Assembly: GCA_002779055.1 (NCBI GenBank)
Contig: PEXM01000032.1
Location: 1 to 9,923 of the forward strand
Direction: 5' to 3'
From: Elusimicrobia bacterium CG08_land_8_20_14_0_20_44_26
GTDB taxonomy: Bacteria > CG03
Length of the DNA stretch: 9,923 nt
In this document: positions 5,627-9,923 of the stretch, piece by piece
Layout of the letters: each line of letters opens with the position of its first letter
Position numbering within the stretch: the stretch's first letter is position 1
Notes under the pieces: generated by a model
The model's database searches: none
What the model saw: the letters and a program-made list of their open reading frames with translations, nothing else
Told to the model about the DNA's origin: nothing
Program-made: the position numbers and the translations under genes

Positions 5627-5690
5627 TAAATCTAAACATTGCGAATTTTGCGGGCAGTTAATGTTGGCATTGATGATTTATCCCATTCAT

Positions 5691-5696
5691 TACAAT
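5691..5696 (+). promoter_or_regulatory. Possible -10 box TACAAT upstream of the RNase HII-like gene
   Basis: TACAAT is one base from consensus. The only -35-like hexamer near it is TTGATG (5670-5675) at a short 15-bp spacing. A transcript from here would have a leader of about 80 nt that includes the GGGGAC-type repeat. Weak prediction. Confidence 0.3.
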
Positions 5697-5754
5697 AGTT
5701 TGTGCAATATAAACCGACGATAAATGCGTTCTACTGCAATAGCCGGAGAGATAT

Positions 5755-5783
5755 CCGTCGAAAATGTAGGACGTCCCCTTTTT
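5755..5783 (-). repeat. GGGGAC-type short repeat, copy b
   Basis: The minus strand reads AAGGGGACGTCCTACATTTT and then CGACGG. It lies immediately before the RNase HII-like start codon, where a Shine-Dalgarno would be expected; the + strand there is pyrimidine-rich instead. It is related to the copies at 3329-3354 and 6711-6739. Confidence 0.4.
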
Positions 5784-5785
5784 CC

Positions 5786-6700
5786 ATGTTTGTTATAGGA
5801 ATTGACGAAAACGGTCTGGGTCCGAGGCTTGGAGTTTTCTGCGTAACGGCATCGGTGTTTGAGTGCGTGAAATATGACAGGGGCAAATTCTGGAAATGCG
5901 CGGGGAAAACCGGCGTCGCCGACAGCAAAAAAATTGTTTTTTCAGGACGCACGAAAAAGGGCAGGGGAATCGCTTCCATTTTTCTTAAATCCGCCTCCGG
6001 CAAAATACCTTCGGATGAACGAAAATTCGTCGGCAGATTAAGTTTTAGCGGCTGTGAACCGTTTAATAAAAAATGTCCGCAAATCTGCGCAGGAATGTGC
6101 AGGGGCCAGGCAAAGCCGTTTGAAACGCCGCCGGAAGTGGATGTTTCCGCACAGAAAGTAAGAAAAATAATGAAAAAAAATGGTATAAGGTTTCTCGGTA
6201 GCGACACATACATAATGTGTCCGCGGGAACTAAACAGGGATTTAAAAAAATATCCGGGCAAAACGGCCGTTGAGTTTTCTATTCTTGAAAAGTTCTTCGC
6301 AAAATACAGGCAAAAATACGGCGGGGAACTTCACTTTTTGTGCGACAAACTGGGCGGCGTGAAAAATCACAGGAATTATTTTGATTACCTGAAAAAATTC
6401 CGCATAAATGCGTTTGAAGAGGGCAGAAATTCATTTTACGAAGTAGAGAATTTCGGAAAAATTGAATTTATACAGAATGGTGATTCCCTTCATTTTCCGG
6501 TGGCGCTTTCTTCCATATTCGGCAAAGTCGTGCGGGAAATATTCGTGGAAAGAATGAATGATTTTTTTATTCCAAAAATAGCGGGTTTGACGAGGGTTTC
6601 GGGTTATAATGACGATCTTACGGCAGAATTTATAAAAAGAACTTTTTTTCTCCGGAAAAAACTGAAGATACCTGACGAGTGTTTTCTCCGTAGCCGATAG
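5786..6700 (+). CDS. Divergent RNase HII-like (RNase H fold) protein with a four-cysteine insert
   Basis: A 304-residue protein from ATG5786. The opening GIDENGLGPRLG (5-16) corresponds to RNase HII GIDEAGRGPLAG, with metal-binding D7 and E8. VADSKKI (44-50) matches the DSKKL motif, FLCDKLGG supplies D187, and LSSIFGKVVRE (241-251) matches SIIAKVTRD, with E251 in place of the usual aspartate. The fold and four acidic positions are therefore RNase HII-like, but the protein is about 100 residues longer than typical RNase HII, with an insert at 80-125 containing C90, C97, C101 and C105. A related group of long GIDE.G.GP proteins occurs, as I recall, in planctomycetes and candidate phyla. It may cut RNA-DNA hybrids or have another nuclease role. 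The frame is open upstream to GTG5702, but similarity starts at M5786. No Shine-Dalgarno precedes it. Confidence 0.72.
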   Translation: MFVIGIDENGLGPRLGVFCVTASVFECVKYDRGKFWKCAGKTGVADSKKIVFSGRTKKGRGIASIFLKSASGKIPSDERKFVGRLSFSGCEPFNKKCPQICAGMCRGQAKPFETPPEVDVSAQKVRKIMKKNGIRFLGSDTYIMCPRELNRDLKKYPGKTAVEFSILEKFFAKYRQKYGGELHFLCDKLGGVKNHRNYFDYLKKFRINAFEEGRNSFYEVENFGKIEFIQNGDSLHFPVALSSIFGKVVREIFVERMNDFFIPKIAGLTRVSGYNDDLTAEFIKRTFFLRKKLKIPDECFLRSR

Positions 6701-6710
6701 AAGAGAAAAA

Positions 6711-6739
6711 TGTTTCAAGTTTCAAGACCTGACCCCTTT
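6711..6739 (-). repeat. GGGGTC-type short repeat, copy c
   Basis: The minus strand reads AAGGGGTCAGGTCTTGAAAC and then TTGAAACA. On the + strand it includes a tandem TTTCAAG TTTCAAG (6713-6726). It begins 11 bp after the RNase HII-like stop codon, so that gene is bracketed by two minus-oriented members of this motif (see 5755-5783). Confidence 0.45.
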
Positions 6740-6759
6740 GCTTTTCGACGGATTCGTTC

Positions 6760-6788
6760 TTATCAAACGATTGAAATTTAACTACAAT
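6760..6788 (+). promoter_or_regulatory. Promoter TTATCA-N17-TACAAT for the phosphodiesterase-MBL pair
   Basis: TTATCA (6760-6765, four of six consensus bases) and TACAAT (6783-6788, five of six) are 17 bp apart. The predicted start near 6795 gives a leader of about 24 nt containing AGGA (6807-6810), 8 bp before ATG6819. Confidence 0.5.
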
Positions 6789-6818
6789 TAAAAATATGCA
6801 AAAAAAAGGAAGAGCGAA

Positions 6819-7373
6819 ATGGGCGAGGAAGTTAAAAGGTATTTACGTATGAAAGTCGGTATTTTCAGCGACAGTCACGGAGAAATAAAAAATCTTGAAA
6901 AAGCCGCAGATGTCGCCGTCTCCATCGGCGTTGATTTGCTCATACATCTCGGAGACGATTATGATGACGCGGCGGTTCTGAATAAATATGGCCTGCGCGT
7001 TTTGAAAGTGCCGGGAATTTACAGCGATTATTATTTGTCGCCCGATATTCCGAATAGAGTGATAGAAATTATTTGCGGGAAAAGAGTGCTTTTAAGCCAC
7101 ACGTCTTCCTCTTCGCAGAACGATTTGAAGGAAGATTTGAAACCGGAAAAACTGATTGCTGGTGGAGAAATAGATTTTCTTTTTTACGGGCACACTCACA
7201 TTCCGTTTGCGGGAGAAAGAAACGGCATAATAGCGCTTAACCCCGGACACTTAAAGGAAAAAGACAAGAGAGGTTATCCGCCGTCATTCGCGGTCGCTGA
7301 TTTTACAGAGAAGGCGGCAGTTATTTACAATCTTGAAAACGGCAAAGTGATTACAGAGTGCAGGTGGAAATAA
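6819..7373 (+). CDS. YfcE/MJ0936-type metallophosphoesterase
   Basis: A 184-residue cytoplasmic calcineurin-like phosphodiesterase that uses two metal ions. Numbering from the internal M at 6849: DSH (D8, H10), GDD (D36), a GN.D-like loop GIYSD (56-60), LSHT (H84), GHTH (114-117) and the terminal NPG (131-133), the motif order of the small YfcE/MJ0936 family. The expected metal-bridging asparagine of the GN.D motif is not visible in GIYSD, which is unusual. The substrate cannot be predicted; relatives hydrolyse phosphodiesters in vitro. ATG6819 has AGGA at ideal spacing, but the fold begins at ATG6849, which has AAAAGG (6834-6839), so the first 10 residues are uncertain. Its 3' end overlaps the next gene by 16 bp, so the two are co-transcribed from the promoter at 6760-6788. 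Confidence 0.87.
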   Translation: MGEEVKRYLRMKVGIFSDSHGEIKNLEKAADVAVSIGVDLLIHLGDDYDDAAVLNKYGLRVLKVPGIYSDYYLSPDIPNRVIEIICGKRVLLSHTSSSSQNDLKEDLKPEKLIAGGEIDFLFYGHTHIPFAGERNGIIALNPGHLKEKDKRGYPPSFAVADFTEKAAVIYNLENGKVITECRWK

Positions 7374-8014
7374 TAAAATTAGTTTTGGGAGATTTTGGCG
7401 CGAACTGCTATGTGCTTGATGAGAGTCGCCGCGCTATCGTAATAGATCCGGGCGGTGAGCCGGAAAAAATAGCCGCTTTTCTCCGCAAGAAAAATATTGA
7501 AGAATTGAAAATAATACTGACGCATTGTCATGTGGATCACTGGGCAGCGGCGCCGACGCTCAAAAAACTATTTAAAACCGAAATTCTGATGGGCATAGCC
7601 GCAAAGAAAATATGCCGTCAGAGCGAAATCAATCTCGCAGGTCTTGCGGGTTTTGAGGAATTTCCGGAAATTGATGGCTGGCTGAACGACGGCGAAGAAC
7701 TAAAATTCGGGGGCGTCCCTACAGGGACGTTCGTTGTGATATTTACGCCAGGACACACGGCAGACGGAATTTCACTTTTTAAGAAAGAAAGAGACGCCGG
7801 GACATTATTTACAGGAGACACTCTGTTTTCGGATTCCGTCGGAAGAACTGATCTCCCGACAGGTTCTTCCGTCGTTCTTTTAAAATCCATAAAAGAGCGG
7901 CTGCTTCCGTTCCCCGATGAAACGCGGATATTTCCGGGACACGGCGAAAACTCAACAATAGGCAACGAAAAAAAGAATAATCCGTTCATAAAAAATCTAT
8001 GGCGAGACGGGTGA
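7358..8014 (+). CDS. Metallo-beta-lactamase-fold hydrolase, glyoxalase II-like
   Basis: A 218-residue cytoplasmic zinc hydrolase. Motifs in order: NCYVLDE...AIVIDPGG (strands 1-2), the metal motif THCHVDH (H56, H58, D60, H61), FTPGHT (H133), TGDTLFSDSVGRTDL (D154) and FPGHG (H195), ending with the ENSTIGNEK...NPF typical of YcbL/GloB-type enzymes. The substrate may be a glutathione- or other thioester, but sequence alone does not decide it. The start is GTG at 7358, overlapping the previous gene by 16 bp; GTG7364 would also fit, and neither has a good Shine-Dalgarno, which suggests translational coupling. Between LKFGG and TPGHT there are about three residues more than usual (VPTGT...), encoded by a perfect palindrome at 7714-7729. 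Confidence 0.93.
   Translation: MQVEIIKLVLGDFGANCYVLDESRRAIVIDPGGEPEKIAAFLRKKNIEELKIILTHCHVDHWAAAPTLKKLFKTEILMGIAAKKICRQSEINLAGLAGFEEFPEIDGWLNDGEELKFGGVPTGTFVVIFTPGHTADGISLFKKERDAGTLFTGDTLFSDSVGRTDLPTGSSVVLLKSIKERLLPFPDETRIFPGHGENSTIGNEKKNNPFIKNLWRDG
7714..7729. repeat. 16-bp palindrome inside the MBL gene
   Basis: CGTCCCT (7714-7720) and AGGGACG (7723-7729) form a 7-bp stem with a 2-nt centre. It encodes VPTGT in a surface loop before the TPGHT motif. It may be a remnant of a small repeat insertion or coincidental. Confidence 0.4.
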
Positions 8015-8027
8015 GACGTAAATCACG

Positions 8028-8057
8028 TTGACATATATTGGCAATAATTTATATCAT
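8028..8057 (+). promoter_or_regulatory. Promoter TTGACA-N18-TATCAT for the OmpA-PASTA pair
   Basis: A perfect -35 TTGACA (8028-8033) and TATCAT (8052-8057, five of six) are 18 bp apart. The predicted start near 8064 gives a leader of about 80 nt containing a palindrome (8083-8107) and the ribosome site GAGGAGG (8124-8130). Confidence 0.6.
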
Positions 8058-8077
8058 TAAAAATATGCAGCCACGCA

Positions 8078-8107
8078 AGGTGTTTCACCTGCCGAAGGCG
8101 GATGAAA
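8078..8107. repeat. Imperfect palindrome in the ompA-like 5' leader
   Basis: TTTCA (8083-8087) pairs with TGAAA (8103-8107) and GCC (8091-8093) with GGC (8097-8099), loop GAA, with one mismatch and one wobble in between. An alternative hairpin AGGTG-TTT-CACCT uses 8078-8090, so two folds exclude each other. GTGTTTCA followed by GCCG..GGCGG matches the inverted copy at 1136-1156, and the GGCGGAT core also recurs at 3456-3470 and 3481-3496. Confidence 0.55.
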
Positions 8108-8142
8108 TTATACGGTTCATTTTGAGGAGGTTAATAAACAAT

Positions 8143-9276
8143 ATGAAAAATTCGGGAAAGTTTTTTAAGTATTTAGTTGTTCTGATATTGTCGTTGTTTG
8201 TGTCTCTTTCGGCATCTTTCGCGAAAAGCGAGGAAACCAGTATTAAAATAGACGCGGTTCCTTTTATGATATCTCCGAACAATGACGGCGATCTCGATTC
8301 TACAACAATAAATCTGGAAGCAATCGGCGCGGAGAAAATAAAAGCCTGGGCTCTTGATATAAAAAACGACAAGGGCGACGTGATAAGGAAAATGAGTTGG
8401 CCGGATGAGATGCCGGGAATAATCAAGTGGGACGGAAAGGACTCATACGAGCTTCCTGTGCCCGACGGGAAATACTCTATCGTCCTTACAGCTCAATTAA
8501 AGAAAAACAAAGTTCTTACGAGTTCCTCTCCGGTTATTGTTGACTGTTCTCCGCCCACAGGCGCCATTTCCGTAAAACCGGAAGTTTTTTCGCCGAATAA
8601 CGACGGGAAAGACGATGCCGCCGAATTCGGCACGAATGTAAACGATTTGACTTTCATTGCGCGCTGGCAGCTTAAAATAACGGACGAAAACGGCACGGTG
8701 GCAATGCTTTTCAAAGGGCAGGGTGCTCCTCCCGAAAATATTTCATGGGACGGAAAAGACAGCTACTACAAGAAAGTGGTGCCCGACGGGGTTTATACGG
8801 CGAGAATGATATTGGAGGACTCTTTGAGAAACAGCGGCGAAACGCCGGGCATCAAGGTGAGAGTTTTTATACCTCCGAAAGTCATAACGAAGGAAATAAA
8901 GGTCAAAGAAGAAGACAAGGGTATCAAGGTGAATCTTTCTTCCAACATACTTTTCGGCGAGGGAAGAGCAAAATTACAGGACTCAAGCCACAAGGCGCTT
9001 GACGAAGTTGTTACGCTCGTAAAGGCGTATCCCGAAAATAAAGTCGCGATTGAAGGACACACCGATTCTGTCGGGAGCGGCGAATACAACAAAAAACTTT
9101 CTCTCGAGAGGGCGCAAGCAATTGCCGAATACCTTATTTCAAAGGGCATTCCGAAAGAAAGATTTCTCGTTAAGGGCTACGGCGAAGAAAAACCGATTGC
9201 TTCAAACAAGACCCGCGCGGGGCAATTAAAAAACAGGCGCGTTGAAATAACAATTTTGAAATCTGAAAAAAAGTGA
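8143..9276 (+). CDS. Secreted protein with two FlgD-type Ig repeats and a C-terminal OmpA domain
   Basis: A 377-residue envelope protein. Residues 1-27 are a signal peptide (basic KNSGKFFKY, hydrophobic LVVLILSLFVSL, cleavage near SFA-K) with no lipobox. Two FlgD-like Ig repeats follow, about 40-120 and 148-230, each starting (F)SPNNDG and containing WDGKDSY and VPDG.Y. A lysine-rich linker (245-262) leads to the OmpA-type peptidoglycan-binding domain (265-372): ILFGEG, GHTDSVG...YN..LSLERA, GYGEEKP and NRRVEI. D308 and R323, 15 apart, match the diaminopimelate-binding pair of OmpA domains. It should sit in the periplasm, bound to the cell wall and perhaps linked to a surface structure or the outer membrane. 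ATG8143 is fixed by GAGGAGG (8124-8130) and the signal peptide; the frame is open back to 8038, but that stretch contains the promoter. The PASTA gene follows after 7 bp. Confidence 0.93.
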   Translation: MKNSGKFFKYLVVLILSLFVSLSASFAKSEETSIKIDAVPFMISPNNDGDLDSTTINLEAIGAEKIKAWALDIKNDKGDVIRKMSWPDEMPGIIKWDGKDSYELPVPDGKYSIVLTAQLKKNKVLTSSSPVIVDCSPPTGAISVKPEVFSPNNDGKDDAAEFGTNVNDLTFIARWQLKITDENGTVAMLFKGQGAPPENISWDGKDSYYKKVVPDGVYTARMILEDSLRNSGETPGIKVRVFIPPKVITKEIKVKEEDKGIKVNLSSNILFGEGRAKLQDSSHKALDEVVTLVKAYPENKVAIEGHTDSVGSGEYNKKLSLERAQAIAEYLISKGIPKERFLVKGYGEEKPIASNKTRAGQLKNRRVEITILKSEKK

Positions 9277-9283
9277 GGGCGGA

Positions 9284-9923
9284 ATGAAATACTATCATTA
9301 TCTGATTGTCGTTCTTTTGTCTTTTGTCATTTCACTGATTGTCGGCGTTTTCATAAGAGAAGGATATTTTGCAAGTCCCGAATTTATAAGAAAGAAAGTG
9401 GAAGTGCCGGACCTCGTCGGTAAAACCGATGATTTCGGCGCTCTTCTCCTCAAAAGCTGTATGCTCAAGATTAATGTGGCAGGCGAAGAATACACCGACG
9501 AAACCGAAAAGGGCAGGGTCTTCCGGCAGAGTCCCGCTCCCGGCTCTTTTGAGAAATCGGGAAGAACCGTTGATGTGTGGGTGTCCAAAGGACCGCTGGG
9601 AATAGTCGTTCCCGAAATGAAAGGTTTACCTCAGGAAGAGGCCTCCGCAGTTCTTGAAAAGAATTTCCTTGTTTTAAGTGCGACGGAAGAAGAAGCGTCG
9701 GGTGAAATAGACGCGGGCAGAGTCATTTTCTCAAAACCGGCGGCAGGGACGGCCGTTTTGCGGAATTCCGGAGTTATACTGGTTATCAGTTCCGGGAAGA
9801 AAATGACCGTCGTCCCGAAAGTCACAGGAAAGACGCTTTCTCAGGCGCAGAGTATAATTTCCAAAAATTCTCTTCAACTCGGAGTGATAAAAAAAGAAAC
9901 GAATACCGACCGGCCTTTTGATG
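9284..9923 (+). CDS. Membrane-anchored PASTA-repeat protein (3' end outside the window)
   Basis: An open frame of 213 codons from ATG9284 with no stop before the window ends. Residues 6-23 (YLIVVLLSFVISLIVGVF) form one membrane helix, so the rest lies in the periplasm. Three PASTA repeats follow: about 40-105 (VEVPDLVGKT...GRVFRQSPAPGS...VWVSKGP), 107-173 (IVVPEMKGLP...GRVIFSKPAAGT...LVISSGK) and 176 to the end (VVPKVTGKTLSQAQ..., truncated). PASTA domains bind uncross-linked peptidoglycan or beta-lactams; in Ser/Thr kinases and penicillin-binding proteins they form the sensor part, but here no kinase or transpeptidase domain precedes them. GAGGG (9275-9279) serves as ribosome site, overlapping the stop of the OmpA-like gene, so the two are almost certainly co-translated. 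Whether a further domain follows the third repeat cannot be seen. Confidence 0.9.
   Translation, partial: MKYYHYLIVVLLSFVISLIVGVFIREGYFASPEFIRKKVEVPDLVGKTDDFGALLLKSCMLKINVAGEEYTDETEKGRVFRQSPAPGSFEKSGRTVDVWVSKGPLGIVVPEMKGLPQEEASAVLEKNFLVLSATEEEASGEIDAGRVIFSKPAAGTAVLRNSGVILVISSGKKMTVVPKVTGKTLSQAQSIISKNSLQLGVIKKETNTDRPFD

Noticed and set aside
6203..6222. ACACAT...ATGTGT inverted repeat as an operator
   Set aside because: It lies deep within the RNase HII-like coding sequence and is short, so chance is the simplest explanation.
5731..6261. Long open frame (176 codons) on the minus strand
   Set aside because: It is antisense to the RNase HII-like gene, has no recognisable domain and its length follows from the codon pattern of the + strand gene.
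8038..8142. N-terminal extension of the OmpA-like protein
   Set aside because: The stretch contains the promoter and a palindrome. ATG8143 has GAGGAGG before it and starts a proper signal peptide.

Overview
The window (about 9.9 kb) looks like chromosomal DNA from a Gram-negative, probably anaerobic bacterium of an uncultivated or poorly sampled lineage. The grounds are: an OmpA/FlgD-Ig envelope protein with a signal peptide; a membrane-anchored PASTA protein; a ferredoxin-flavodoxin of the EFR1 type, which is common in anaerobes; bacterial GpsA; and an HU/IHF - MerR-like - tRNA-Pro cluster that recalls gene order in Deltaproteobacteria. An Omnitrophota/Elusimicrobiota-like or deltaproteobacterial-grade source is my guess, not something the sequence proves. 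All recognised genes lie on the + strand.

Layout. 1-125 is a purine-rich repeated leader. 126-995 is an EFR1-type ferredoxin-flavodoxin that carries a 93-bp in-frame palindromic insert. 996-1231 holds two inverted-repeat elements related to that insert. 1232-1972 encodes a seven-helix Bax-inhibitor-1/YccA-like membrane protein, followed at once by a membrane-anchored GH53-like glycosidase (1981-3330). 3331-3597 is a GC-rich block of nested hairpins flanked by a 12-bp direct repeat, and it ends in a strong promoter whose predicted start is practically the gpsA start codon (3598-4590). Next come a HU/IHF-type DNA-binding protein (4633-4908), an unknown Cys/DRR-rich small protein (4905-5150), a MerR-like regulator (5164-5514) and tRNA-Pro(CGG) (5553-5626). 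5786-6700 is a divergent RNase HII-like protein with a four-cysteine insert. 6819-8014 holds an overlapping pair: a YfcE-type phosphodiesterase and a glyoxalase-II-like metallo-beta-lactamase-fold hydrolase. 8143-9276 is a secreted FlgD-Ig/OmpA protein and 9284-9923 a PASTA protein cut by the window edge.

How the genes fit together. Three small transcription units are visible: HU - Cys/DRR protein - MerR (nucleoid and regulation), phosphodiesterase - MBL hydrolase, and OmpA - PASTA, whose products should both bind peptidoglycan from opposite sides of the periplasm. The other genes are housekeeping or single genes.

The least ordinary feature is the number of short palindromic repeats. They lie between genes, in a 5' leader and, at least once, inside a reading frame, where the insert keeps the frame and adds 31 residues between two iron-sulfur cluster motifs. 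I see no complete mobile element, CRISPR array or defence system.
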